Assembly: GCF_019649015.1 (NCBI RefSeq)
Contig: NZ_BLPI01000001.1
Coordinates: forward strand, 3,529,001-3,593,000
Direction: 5' to 3'
Source: Agarivorans litoreus
GTDB taxonomy: Bacteria; Pseudomonadota; Gammaproteobacteria; Enterobacterales; Celerinatantimonadaceae
Length of the DNA stretch: 64,000 nt
Shown in pieces: positions 16,725 to 25,372 of this stretch (its first letter is position 1; every line of letters begins with the position of its first letter). The notes beneath the pieces are model-generated. The model searched no databases. It had not been told where the DNA came from and was given only the letters and a program-made list of their open reading frames with translations. The position numbers and the translations under genes were made by a program.

Positions 16725-18206
16725 TTAATCAGGATTTAACATGTGCTTAACCGTAAATGTGGTTAATTGAGGATCAAAGTGTGGGTTGTTGGCTAAATCA
16801 AGCTGAGCCAAACTTGCTTGTTGATCTGTTTGCTCACTTAAGAATACCGCTAAAGCCACAATACGGGCGTAAACATGAATGGCTTCACCGCTTAGGCCTA
16901 GTGGTCGGCCACTACCATCCCAGTGTTCTTGGCTTTGATTAGCTACGATAAGGGCTGCATCGATTTGCAGTTGTACTGCGGGATCTTTAAGTGCATCTGG
17001 TAGCTCGCAATGTTCGGCAATGCGCTGCCAACTCCCTTGGCTTAACATGTTACAGCTAAGGAGCACGTCGGGTAAGCCGTGGTTAGCTAGGTCATAAAAG
17101 CTAGCGGCTTGGTTTAATGCTTCACATTGTTGGTCGCTTAGCGAATAAGCCACAGCAAGTTCAGCGCAATAGCGTTCTATATTGCTAAGCTGCTCGGTAT
17201 TATACTGTTTGGTTTGAATGGCTTGATAAATTAACTCTACCAGGCGCAGTTGACCGTGAGCTAGTTGTTTTTGCAAGTGCTGGTTTTCTAGGCGCACAGC
17301 CGTAGTTTGGATCAAATAGTTAAGTGGTTCTAGCTGTAATTGCTGGGTGTCGTTCCATCCTTCTAGGTAGAACATCAAAGGTTCGCTATCAGTATTTTGC
17401 AAATAAAACACCGCGTTGTTCTCGCCAAAACTGTGCTGTTGATTTTGCTGCGCTTGGTTAAGCAATGACTGAACTCGGCTTGGTAGCTCATGTAAGCTGC
17501 GAACTTCTTCTAAATAGGCCAGCTTCCCTTCGCTATGCAGTACTTTAAGCTTGGAGCGGTAAACACTTAAGGCTAAGCCACTGAGGGTAAGTTTGGCATC
17601 TTGCTGGGTTAACAAGTCAATTAGCTCATTCAACACGCCTATAGCTAAGTTTTGCTCGTTTTTGCAGTTTTCAATATGGCTGGAGGAATTGATGACCGCA
17701 CGCAGGTTATTGCGTTGTGAATGCAGTTCGGTAATTTCTTGGTAGGCACGAAGGGAGGCGCACATTAAGGTGTCTAAATTTACATCGCTTAACTCGGTTT
17801 TGTTTTTGTAGTCGCTCACATCGTAGCGGCGAATCACCTCTCTAATAGGCGCTAAGCCGGGTTGCCCGGTACGCAAAATTAGTCTTATTTTGTGGTTGTT
17901 AAGGCGTTGGCGAATATCATCGATAAGCAATAGGCCAGCATCGTCACTTTCCATAACAACATCTACTAAGGCAATCGCAACATCGCCGTGTTCACTGAGT
18001 AATTGATAAGCCTCGGCAGCGTTATAGGCGTCAATAAAGCTGAGTTTTCGATCTTGATAAGAAAAGTTGTTTAACACTAATTTTGTGACCGTATGCATTT
18101 CGCTGTCGTCATCAACAATTAGCACCTTCCAGGGAGCTGGCTCTAGGGTTTCGGTAGCGATATCGTCTTCTTCATCAAACAGGAATAGTTCAGCACTATC
18201 ATCCAT
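16725..18206 (-). CDS. Response regulator with DUF3369 and a degenerate HD-GYP domain
   Basis: 493 residues from the ATG at 18206, which has GAGGA eight bases before it; a GTG at 18221 is also in frame. The receiver domain (about 25-150) has the acidic pair VDDDSE and the acceptor Asp in ALVDVVME. DUF3369 is in the middle (about 170-310). The C-terminus (about 320-480) aligns with HD-GYP phosphodiesterases, but HDIGK is replaced by YDLAN and DGSGYP by DGSGRP. Loss of the HD pair means it probably cannot cut cyclic-di-GMP; binding the nucleotide or a partner remains possible. Confidence 0.88.
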   Translation of the reverse strand: MDDSAELFLFDEEDDIATETLEPAPWKVLIVDDDSEMHTVTKLVLNNFSYQDRKLSFIDAYNAAEAYQLLSEHGDVAIALVDVVMESDDAGLLLIDDIRQRLNNHKIRLILRTGQPGLAPIREVIRRYDVSDYKNKTELSDVNLDTLMCASLRAYQEITELHSQRNNLRAVINSSSHIENCKNEQNLAIGVLNELIDLLTQQDAKLTLSGLALSVYRSKLKVLHSEGKLAYLEEVRSLHELPSRVQSLLNQAQQNQQHSFGENNAVFYLQNTDSEPLMFYLEGWNDTQQLQLEPLNYLIQTTAVRLENQHLQKQLAHGQLRLVELIYQAIQTKQYNTEQLSNIERYCAELAVAYSLSDQQCEALNQAASFYDLANHGLPDVLLSCNMLSQGSWQRIAEHCELPDALKDPAVQLQIDAALIVANQSQEHWDGSGRPLGLSGEAIHVYARIVALAVFLSEQTDQQASLAQLDLANNPHFDPQLTTFTVKHMLNPD

Positions 18207-18346
18207 TGCTACTGTCCTCACTCGTTAATAAGGCCTCTATCATCAGTATAGGAAATTACTGGCGACTCTTAGGATATTTTTCTTAAAACTGGATATTAAA
18301 CACGCTAAGCTTAAGCAATTGCACTTATGTCGCTAGGAAATTGATT

Positions 18347-19387
18347 TTGCATAATAAATTCGTCATTGAAGCGCTAGACCAAGGCTTAGCTGAAGCCTTA
18401 ATCAATAAGATTGATTTAAAAACTAAGCCACAAGGTTCTCTTGGCCAGCTGGAAAGTTTGGCTTGCCAAATAGGGCAAATTCAACAGACTTTAGAGCCTG
18501 AAATTCGCCAGCCGAAAATGATTGTATTTGCTGCGGACCATGGAATTGCGCTTGAGGGTGTGAGCGCCTTCCCACAAGAAGTTACCGCTCAAATGGTACA
18601 AAATTTTGTTAACGGTGGAGCCGCCGTTAATGTATTTTGCCGTCAACATGGTTTGGACTTCGAGATCGTTGATGTTGGGGTGGGCCAGCTTTTGTCTGAG
18701 CAAGGGGTACAATTATGTAAGGTCGCAAACGGCACCAAGAGTTTTGTGAATGCCGATGCAATGAGCAAAGAGCAATGTCTTCAAGCAATCGACGTTGGCG
18801 CTGAGCGAGTTGCCCAAGCTGCACGTGAAGGTTCGAATTTGTTGGCTTTTGGCGAAATGGGCATTGCTAACACGGCTAGTGCTGCTGCCATAATGGCGGG
18901 CTGCTTAGGTCTGGATGTTAGCGACTGTGTTGGCCGCGGAACTGGCTTAGATGATCAAGGCTTACAGCATAAAAGGGCAGTATTACAGCAAGCGATGCAA
19001 TACCATCAAGGTGAATACAGCGCGCAGCAATGGCTAGCCAAAGTAGGCGGGTTTGAAATTGCTGCTATGGTGGGAGCGATGCTAGAAGCCGCTCATCGGC
19101 GCATCGTTATTTTGGTAGATGGCTTTATCTGCTCTGCGGCTGCCTTGGTGGCCAGCCAGATAAACCCCTTAGTAACACAATACATGATTTTTTGTCACCA
19201 AGGTGCAGAGCATGCTCATCAGCGCTTGCTTGAAGCGCTAGAGGCTAAGCCTTTGCTGGATTTAGCACTGCGCTTGGGTGAAGGAAGTGGCGCCGTGCTG
19301 GCTTATCCACTGGTTGAGTCTGCGCTGGTGTTCTTAAAAGAAATGGCCTCGTTTGACTCAGCTGGCGTGAGCCGTGAGCGTGATTGA
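18347..19387 (+). CDS. cobT: Nicotinate-nucleotide--dimethylbenzimidazole phosphoribosyltransferase
   Basis: 346 residues, usual CobT length. It makes alpha-ribazole phosphate from nicotinate mononucleotide and DMB for the lower loop of cobalamin. Family motifs are KTKPQGSLGQLE, FAADHGIALEGVSAFPQEVTAQM, GEMGIANTASAAA, GRGTGLDDQGLQHK and the catalytic-glutamate region GEGSGAVLAYPL. The start is TTG; a second TTG lies at 18341. AGGA at 18335-18338 is eight bases from the 18347 codon. A five-codon ATG frame (18327-18344) overlaps this start. It is the first gene of a cobTSC operon. Confidence 0.95.
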   Translation: MHNKFVIEALDQGLAEALINKIDLKTKPQGSLGQLESLACQIGQIQQTLEPEIRQPKMIVFAADHGIALEGVSAFPQEVTAQMVQNFVNGGAAVNVFCRQHGLDFEIVDVGVGQLLSEQGVQLCKVANGTKSFVNADAMSKEQCLQAIDVGAERVAQAAREGSNLLAFGEMGIANTASAAAIMAGCLGLDVSDCVGRGTGLDDQGLQHKRAVLQQAMQYHQGEYSAQQWLAKVGGFEIAAMVGAMLEAAHRRIVILVDGFICSAAALVASQINPLVTQYMIFCHQGAEHAHQRLLEALEAKPLLDLALRLGEGSGAVLAYPLVESALVFLKEMASFDSAGVSRERD

Positions 19388-20177
19388 ACGCGCCAAACAC
19401 GAGATGAACTTAGTGTTTAATGCACTCAGTTTCTTTAGCCGGATCCCGGTTCCGAAATGTGTGAGATATAGCGGCCAAAGTCTCAGCCAGTGTGTGGCGT
19501 ATTTCCCCTTGGTTGGCTGGATTGTTGGTTTAGTAAGTGCTGGGCTAATCTTGCTATTAATGCCTATATTGGGAGCGCCCTTAGCTATATTGCTCTCTAT
19601 GGCAGCCAGCTGCTGGCTCACCGGGGCATTTCACGAAGATGGCTTTGCCGATTGCTGTGATGGCTTTGGCGGTGGCTATACGCCAGAGCAAATGCTGCGC
19701 ATTATGAAAGACTCCCGCCTAGGCACCTATGGGGTGCTAGGTTTATGCAGTCTATTGGCGATTAAATTTAGCGCCTTATTGAGCCTTAGTCAGGCGCTAA
19801 TTCCCACGGATCTCTTATTGGTGCTGTGGCTAGCGCATAGCTTAAGTCGCTTTAGCGCGGTGCTTATTATCTGGAAACTTGATTACGTTCGTGAGCCGTC
19901 TGAGCCGAGTAAAGCCAAAGCTGTTGCTCAGTCGATTGGTTCTAAAGAGCTTCTTTTAGCCTTGTTTTGGGTTGCAGTGCCAGCAGCTTTATTAGAGCTA
20001 AATATGTTAGCTTTTGCGGTGTTAAGTTGCTTGCTAGTCACGCTACTGTGGGCTCGCTACCTAAAGCTTAAATTAGCCGGCTATACAGGGGATACCTTAG
20101 GGGCACAGCAGCAGTTGAGCGAAGTGGCCATTTATATCAGTTTGCTTGCAGCTATTAATACAGGCCTGATTCTGTGA
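19374..20177 (+). CDS. cobS: Adenosylcobinamide-GDP ribazoletransferase (cobalamin synthase)
   Basis: 267 residues, multi-pass membrane protein that joins adenosylcobinamide-GDP with alpha-ribazole. Typical features are FFSRIPVP near the N-terminus, GAFHEDGFADCCDGFGGG with the acidic motif, and MKDSRLGTYG. The GTG at 19374 overlaps the end of cobT by 14 bases and gives an N-terminus of the length seen in Shewanella-type CobS; an ATG at 19404 would be ten residues shorter. Confidence 0.94.
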   Translation: MSVIERAKHEMNLVFNALSFFSRIPVPKCVRYSGQSLSQCVAYFPLVGWIVGLVSAGLILLLMPILGAPLAILLSMAASCWLTGAFHEDGFADCCDGFGGGYTPEQMLRIMKDSRLGTYGVLGLCSLLAIKFSALLSLSQALIPTDLLLVLWLAHSLSRFSAVLIIWKLDYVREPSEPSKAKAVAQSIGSKELLLALFWVAVPAALLELNMLAFAVLSCLLVTLLWARYLKLKLAGYTGDTLGAQQQLSEVAIYISLLAAINTGLIL

Positions 20178-20758
20178 ATCGAGTGCTATTGGTGCGCCAC
20201 AGCCAACCAGATATTGCTAGTAACCGTTGTTATGGCCAGCTAGATATGCCAGCAAAACCAGAACAACTACAACAAGCCACAGTACGATTACAAAAATTAT
20301 TGGCCGAGTACTCGGTAGCAGAAGTGTATGCTAGCCCTTTGTTACGTTGTCGCCAGTTGGCCGAAAGTCTTTTTATGCCGGAGGATATTGCATATCAAGA
20401 CTTTCTGAAGGAAATAAGTTTTGGTCAATGGGAAGGCTGTAAGTGGGATGACATTCCCCGCAATCAACTGGACGCTTGGGCTGATCATTTAGAGGGCTAT
20501 CGCCTTGGTCAATCTGGCGAAACCGTTGCAGAGTTTAGCCAACGCGTACTAGGCTTTTGGCAAACCCGCTTATCTACTATTAGCGAAGCGAATATTACCC
20601 AAGTGTGGTTCACTCATGCTGGGGTTATTCGTACCATTGTTGGAGATATTCAAGCTTTACCTGTGGCTGAGTCCAGCAAAATAGCACTAAAATTTGGATC
20701 CTTAACTTGTATAACATTTGCCTCTAATGGAGCCGCCATTGAATACCTTAATCGCTAA
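20174..20758 (+). CDS. cobC: Histidine phosphatase family protein, probable alpha-ribazole phosphatase
   Basis: 194 residues with the phosphatase signature LVRHSQPD (RHG-like) near the start and the second catalytic His in FTHAGVIRT. It should dephosphorylate alpha-ribazole-5'-phosphate. The GTG start overlaps the cobS stop (GTGA), which points to coupled translation. The position in a cob operon supports CobC over other histidine phosphatases. Confidence 0.87.
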   Translation: MNRVLLVRHSQPDIASNRCYGQLDMPAKPEQLQQATVRLQKLLAEYSVAEVYASPLLRCRQLAESLFMPEDIAYQDFLKEISFGQWEGCKWDDIPRNQLDAWADHLEGYRLGQSGETVAEFSQRVLGFWQTRLSTISEANITQVWFTHAGVIRTIVGDIQALPVAESSKIALKFGSLTCITFASNGAAIEYLNR

Positions 20759-21173
20759 ACTTGTTATCTTATGTGTGCCTTTAACATTTGCTCTGGGGCA
20801 AGCTCAAGCCAGTGAAGAAAGTACCTCGGCCAATAAACCTAAAGTAAACATTATTGGTAAGTGCTGGCAGCGTGCGACCAAACCAGAAGTAAATACATGC
20901 TTGGAGAATAGTTTGGCGCAACTTGACCACCAAGTAAGGCAACGCTTGGTAGTTCTGCATAAACAAGCAATGGACCTAGAGTCCATCAGTGAGGGTGCAA
21001 AAGGCGCTGTTCAGGCATTAGAAAAAGCCAAAGTGGAGTTTAGTGAGTTTCGTCAGTCTTTGTGTGCTTGGGAGAGCTTAATGATGGCTGGCGGCAGCGG
21101 TTCGGCTAGCCAGTATTTAAGTTGTGAGATAGAGCTTACTCAGCATTGGTTAAGCCGTTTGCACCAGTGGTAA
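20739..21173 (+). CDS. Secreted DUF1311/LprI-like protein
   Basis: 144 residues from a TTG at 20739, chosen because GGAG lies six bases before it and it yields a clean signal peptide (MNTLIAKLVILCVPLTFALG, cleavage after AQA). The mature part has cysteines in GKCWQRA, NTCLENSL, LCAWES and LSCEIELT, a spacing like DUF1311 (LprI-type lysozyme inhibitor) proteins, and is mostly helical. It overlaps the cobC end by 20 bases, so it is likely co-transcribed with the cob genes although no functional link is obvious. Confidence 0.72.
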   Translation: MNTLIAKLVILCVPLTFALGQAQASEESTSANKPKVNIIGKCWQRATKPEVNTCLENSLAQLDHQVRQRLVVLHKQAMDLESISEGAKGAVQALEKAKVEFSEFRQSLCAWESLMMAGGSGSASQYLSCEIELTQHWLSRLHQW

Positions 21174-21191
21174 CCTTGAGTTTTAGATAGC

Positions 21192-21222
21192 AAACAGCCC
21201 GCTTTTAGCGGGCTGTTTGTTG
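21192..21222. terminator. Terminator after the cob operon
   Basis: AAACAGCCCGC, loop TTTTA, GCGGGCTGTTT. It lies between the plus-strand DUF1311 gene and the minus-strand FabH-like gene and can serve both. Confidence 0.82.
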
Positions 21223-21258
21223 GTAAGCTGTCAGGAAAGATAAACAGCCTTTGGGCAT

Positions 21259-22353
21259 TTACGCTTCTGCAGCACGAGCTTCTTGGCAGCCTTTAATGGC
21301 GGGGGCCAAAATTTCTAAAGCTGTTTGCTCACAAGGGCTTAAGCTAGCGTCTGATTCCGCTATTGGCGTGACTCGCTGTCCCCAACGAATCGCAGCCGCT
21401 CCCCATGTCAGTCCAGCACCAAAAGCGGCCAGCAATACGTTATCGCCAGGCTTTATTCGACCTTGTTCTAAGGCTTCGCATAAGGCTACTGGAACAGTGG
21501 CAGCTGAAGTGTTTCCGTATTTTTCAATGTTCACCATAATATTGTCATAAGGAGCATCAATACGTTTGGCTAGGGCATCAATAATGCGTAAGTTGGCTTG
21601 GTGGGGCACAATGAAGTTGAGCTCATTGTTGGCGATGTTAGCCTGCTCTAATACGTTACTTGCTGCTTCACCCATGCCTTTTACCGCACGTTTAAAAATC
21701 TCAGGTCCTTCGAACTGAAAATTGTAAAGCGTATCTACGCCTGAAAAACGTTTACGGTTAGTGCCAAAATCTGAAATAAACAGGATCTCACGTTTCTCGC
21801 TATCGCAGCCTAGTTTTGCTGCAAGAAATCCTACTTTTTCCGCTTGGTCGTTTGCTTCTAGAATCACTGCGCCAGCACCGTCGCCAAACAATACTGCAGT
21901 ATCGCGTTTAGTCCAGTCGAGTAATTGAGTTAATCGCTCGGCGCCAATCAACAGAATGCGTTTCATCGCTCCGGTTTGAATTAAGGCAGAGGCTGTTTGC
22001 ATGCCGTAAACAAAACCTGAGCAAGCGGCATTCATATCGAATACGGCGGCTTGTTCTGCTTTAAGTAGTTGTTGTACTCGGCTGGCACTGCTAGGTACTG
22101 ATGTACCAGGGGTGCAGGTACACAAAATAATCGCATCGAGTTGTTCTGCTTTTAGCCCCGCAGCAGCTAAAGCTTGTAAGCCAGCGGTAGCTGCGAGTTC
22201 AGCAATATCTACATGAGAAACACAGCGCTCTTTTATGCCTGTCCGGCTACTAATCCACTCGTCCGATGTGTCTAGAAAAGTACTTAAGTCGTGGTTAGTG
22301 AGTCGTGCTGGTGGCATACATTTGCCCCAACCGGTAATTTCAGCATTGTACAT
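21259..22353 (-). CDS. Beta-ketoacyl-ACP synthase III-like protein
   Basis: 364 residues from the ATG at 22353, where MYNAEITGWGKCMPP aligns with the first residues of FabH; a TTG at 22389 would add 12. The Cys-His-Asn triad is seen in AACSGF, PHQAN and YGNTSAAT. FabH condenses acetyl-CoA with malonyl-ACP to begin fatty-acid synthesis. This copy stands alone, away from fabD/fabG/acpP, and has a 40-residue C-terminal extension, so it may be a second FabH or a related condensing enzyme. Confidence 0.88.
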   Translation of the reverse strand: MYNAEITGWGKCMPPARLTNHDLSTFLDTSDEWISSRTGIKERCVSHVDIAELAATAGLQALAAAGLKAEQLDAIILCTCTPGTSVPSSASRVQQLLKAEQAAVFDMNAACSGFVYGMQTASALIQTGAMKRILLIGAERLTQLLDWTKRDTAVLFGDGAGAVILEANDQAEKVGFLAAKLGCDSEKREILFISDFGTNRKRFSGVDTLYNFQFEGPEIFKRAVKGMGEAASNVLEQANIANNELNFIVPHQANLRIIDALAKRIDAPYDNIMVNIEKYGNTSAATVPVALCEALEQGRIKPGDNVLLAAFGAGLTWGAAAIRWGQRVTPIAESDASLSPCEQTALEILAPAIKGCQEARAAEA

Positions 22354-22600
22354 AGCGTGCTTAAAACTCTGGCTAATTGAAGTTGCCAAGGATTATGCCT
22401 TATGCATTGCAAATAACCAAACTAGAACAAGAATTAGTCTCAAACAGTGGCTTTTTGTAGCTAAAGCTCACATTTTAGCTTTAGCTGGTGTTTTATTGGT
22501 CAAGTTGTGCCATAATCAGCCCATATTGATGGACTAGACCTAATAATATGTAGGTCAATTTATGTAACAGGGACGCTCAATTACTCTCTGGATTACGTAA

Positions 22601-22933
22601 ATGGGGTCTGTTATGGCTGCGCAACAACACAATTCTGTATTGTCTCCACCTGGTGATGATAATACTCAAATATCTAGTTTTACTGATAATACGCGTTTTT
22701 TTGAATTAACCGTTGATTTCTACGCAGATTCACTAAGCCTTTTAGCTTTTGGTGGCGATGTTATTGGCAACCTTCCACCTAAAAAACTGGTGGCTGTAAA
22801 TGGCCAAATAGATAATGAAGAAGCCTTTTTCAAATCTATGTTTATTTGGACATTTTCTGCTATCGATGAAGTAGAAGCCCCAGTAAATCCTAAGCCACAA
22901 GACTGGTTATTGCTGAACGCAAACGAGCAATAA
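22601..22933 (+). CDS. Small conserved-looking protein of unknown function
   Basis: 110 residues, acidic, with no signal peptide or membrane segment and no motif I recognise. ATG codons at 22601 and 22613 are both possible. It is a single gene between two minus-strand genes and is followed by an imperfect hairpin. Reading frame and composition look like a real gene. Confidence 0.55.
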   Translation: MGSVMAAQQHNSVLSPPGDDNTQISSFTDNTRFFELTVDFYADSLSLLAFGGDVIGNLPPKKLVAVNGQIDNEEAFFKSMFIWTFSAIDEVEAPVNPKPQDWLLLNANEQ

Positions 22934-22947
22934 GTTGTTAAAGAGAC

Positions 22948-22977
22948 AGCTTAACCGCAATTCGTTTAGGTTAAGCT
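22948..22977 (+). terminator. Hairpin after the 22.6-kb small gene
   Basis: AGCTTAACC pairs perfectly with GGTTAAGCT over a 12-base loop; there is only a weak T run (CTCTTAG). It may end transcripts from both sides. Confidence 0.5.
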
Positions 22978-23011
22978 CTTAGTGATTTACTTCAGCTCTA
23001 TCGGGCTAAGG

Positions 23012-24499
23012 TTAAAGGTAACGATTGCGTAAATGCTGCTCAAAATAGCGAGTATTTAGGGTTTCACCTGTAGCACGGCTTACCAGCTCATCGGTATCGT
23101 AAATACTGGCTTGTGACCAAATATTTTGTTGTAGCCAAGCAAATACTTCATTGTAGTTGCCCTCTGCTACCGCTTTGGGGGAGTCGGGTTTGGCTTTAAC
23201 TAAAGCCGCATGAAATTGTGCGGCGTACATTGCGCCTAGCGAGTATGAAGGGAAGTAGCCAATTAAGCCTGCAGGCCAATGTACATCTTGCATGCAGCCA
23301 TAGCGATAATTTCCTTTAGTAGACAAACCTAAATATTGCTGCATTTTGTGATCCCACAACTCAGGGATATCTGCCACTTTAATATCTTGGTTGATTAGGT
23401 CGCGTTCTAGCTCATACCGCAGCATCACATGGGCAGGATAAGTCAGCTCATCGGCATCTACTCGAATATAACCCGGCTTAACACTTAAATAGTGCTGCTT
23501 AAGTTCTTCAAGTTGCATTGGCTGCTGCTGGCATAAGTGCTGATTAACTAAGGGTAATAGTTGCTCAACAAAGGCTTGGCTGCGACCTAATTGCATTTCA
23601 AAGAATAAACTCTGGCTCTCGTGTATACCCATAGAACGGGCTTGTCCCACCGGTAAATCAAGATAATCTAATGGAAGGTTTTGCTCATACCTTGCGTGAC
23701 CAGTTTCGTGCACAATGCCCATTAATGAACGGGTGAAATCTTCATCTTCGTAACGCGTGGTTATACGTACATCACTGGGCACTCCGCCACAAAACGGGTG
23801 AGCGCTTACATCTAGTCGGCCATGCTTAAAGTCAAATTGCAGTTTTTCCATTACCGCTAAACCTAGTTTCTTTTGCTGTTCACTAGGGAAGGGGCCATTT
23901 AACCTTAACTCCGGCCAATTAGCTTGTTTGTCGACCACTTGAGTTATCAAGTCCGGTAGCCAAGATTGCAGCTCACCAAATACTTTATCTAAGCGCCGCA
24001 TTTGCATGCCTGGTTCGTATAGATCGAGCATGGCATCGTAAGGATTTAAGCCGGTTTTATCTGCCCGTATTTGCGCCTCTTCAATGGCTAGCTGCATTAC
24101 TGCTTGCAAGTTAACTTGGAAGGCTTTCCAATCATTGGCGCCGCGTTGCTCACGCCAAGCATGCTCACAGCGGGCAGTGGCGAGCGATTTAGCTTTAACC
24201 AAATCGGCGGGAAGGGCGGTTTGATTGCGCCAGCTGCGAGACATTTCTCGAAGCGAAGCCTGTTGCATTGGGTTAAGGTTTTCTTGCCGTGCCTGTTCTA
24301 GCCATTGCTCCATTTCTGGGCGGGTGGACTTTTCATGAATAATCACCGCTAGTTCTGCTAAGGCTTCGGCGCGAGCTTGGTTACCACCATCTGGCATCAT
24401 GGTGGCCTGATCCCAGCCGCAAATCGAATTTAAGTGAGAGAGTTTTGACAGGTGTTTAAAGTGCTCACAGAGCTGTTGATAAGCAGTTTGCTTAGTCAT
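23012..24499 (-). CDS. M32 family metallo-carboxypeptidase (Taq/Pfu type)
   Basis: 495 residues, the usual length of M32 enzymes. The zinc motif HETGH (in GIVHETGHARYEQ) and the later motifs GIHESQSLFFE and RVDADELTYP are the M32 signature. It removes C-terminal residues from peptides in the cytoplasm. TAGGAATAACT before the ATG provides the RBS. It lies 13 bases downstream of smrA on the same strand, so the two may be co-transcribed. Confidence 0.94.
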   Translation of the reverse strand: MTKQTAYQQLCEHFKHLSKLSHLNSICGWDQATMMPDGGNQARAEALAELAVIIHEKSTRPEMEQWLEQARQENLNPMQQASLREMSRSWRNQTALPADLVKAKSLATARCEHAWREQRGANDWKAFQVNLQAVMQLAIEEAQIRADKTGLNPYDAMLDLYEPGMQMRRLDKVFGELQSWLPDLITQVVDKQANWPELRLNGPFPSEQQKKLGLAVMEKLQFDFKHGRLDVSAHPFCGGVPSDVRITTRYEDEDFTRSLMGIVHETGHARYEQNLPLDYLDLPVGQARSMGIHESQSLFFEMQLGRSQAFVEQLLPLVNQHLCQQQPMQLEELKQHYLSVKPGYIRVDADELTYPAHVMLRYELERDLINQDIKVADIPELWDHKMQQYLGLSTKGNYRYGCMQDVHWPAGLIGYFPSYSLGAMYAAQFHAALVKAKPDSPKAVAEGNYNEVFAWLQQNIWSQASIYDTDELVSRATGETLNTRYFEQHLRNRYL

Positions 24500-24512
24500 A
24501 GTTATTCCTAGC

Positions 24513-25088
24513 TTAGGCTAAACGGCGAGCATGACGCTCACGGTTATCGAGTTTTTGTAACTCACTTTTTTTGAGTAGTACGTAAATGGCGCCAGTACCA
24601 CCGTGCATCGTTTGGGCGCTGTGAATGGCCAACACCGCGTCTATTTGTGGTAACCACTGGCTCACATAGCTTTTTAGTAGTGCTGGTGGGTCACTGTTAT
24701 GGCCTTTACCCGGAATTATTAATGCACTACGGATATTGAGTTTTTGGCATTGCTTAATAAAACTAATTATTTCGCTGCGGGCTTTTTCTAAGCGAAATTT
24801 ATGTAAGTCCAATTTGGCTTGAATTTCATATTTGCCTAAGCGTAGTTTTTTAAACACGCCTTGTTGTAAGCCTGACTTTTTGAAAGACACCACATCGTCG
24901 GGGTGCAGTAAGGTAACATTCTCTAAAGAAAGATAATCTTGAGATGTAGCAAGGTGCTCTGCAGCTGCTTTTTGCCTAGCTTTTTTGGCAGCTTCGTTAA
25001 GGCTGTCGCCAGCTGATACTACCGCATCTTGCTTTAAGGGTTTTATTCCAGCCACTTCCTGCTGGAACAGATCAAATTCATCAGACAT
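24513..25088 (-). CDS. smrA: Smr-domain protein, SmrA-like
   Basis: 191 residues from the ATG at 25088, with AGGAG nine bases upstream; the ATG at 25106 would add six residues. The N-terminal half is charged (SLNEAAKKARQKAAAEH). The C-terminal Smr domain has LDLHKFRLEKAR, ALIIPGKGHNS and the MHGGTGAIYVLLK end. The family is linked with DNA nicking or RNA/ribosome processing; E. coli SmrA (YdaL) has a similar layout. Confidence 0.87.
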   Translation of the reverse strand: MSDEFDLFQQEVAGIKPLKQDAVVSAGDSLNEAAKKARQKAAAEHLATSQDYLSLENVTLLHPDDVVSFKKSGLQQGVFKKLRLGKYEIQAKLDLHKFRLEKARSEIISFIKQCQKLNIRSALIIPGKGHNSDPPALLKSYVSQWLPQIDAVLAIHSAQTMHGGTGAIYVLLKKSELQKLDNRERHARRLA

Positions 25089-25160
25089 AAAAGAACTCCT
25101 GAACAACGAAGTTCCTTCTTTATAGATGAGAGCAGACAGCGGTGCAACCGCTGCGTAAGC

Positions 25161-25304
25161 TTATTTTTGCTGAGGGTCGCTTTGGCGGATTTTTTTCAAG
25201 AAATAAAATGTATAAAATCCCATCAAAGCAATGGTGGTGGCAATCACCGTCACCGACATTAATCCAATGCTATTACCAAAGAGTAAGTCTAACCAAAGTT
25301 CCAT
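25161..25304 (-). CDS. Small DUF3149-type membrane protein
   Basis: 47 residues beginning MELWLDLLFGNSIGLMSVTV. One hydrophobic helix (about 12-36) is followed by a basic, polar tail (FLKKIRQSDPQQK). A strong AGGAG lies nine bases before the ATG. The MELWLDLLFGN opening is characteristic of DUF3149 proteins, whose function is unknown. It lies between smrA and the GumN gene, all on the minus strand but with separate spacing. Confidence 0.85.
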   Translation of the reverse strand: MELWLDLLFGNSIGLMSVTVIATTIALMGFYTFYFLKKIRQSDPQQK

Positions 25305-25372
25305 TGCTAATACTCCTTTTAAGTAGGAGTAATCAGCATAATTTGCTCAAGGAAAGGTCAAATTGATGTTGG

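Noticed and set aside
18222..18346. Cobalamin riboswitch before cobT
   Set aside because: The gap is about 125 bases and lacks the B12-box; too short for the aptamer.
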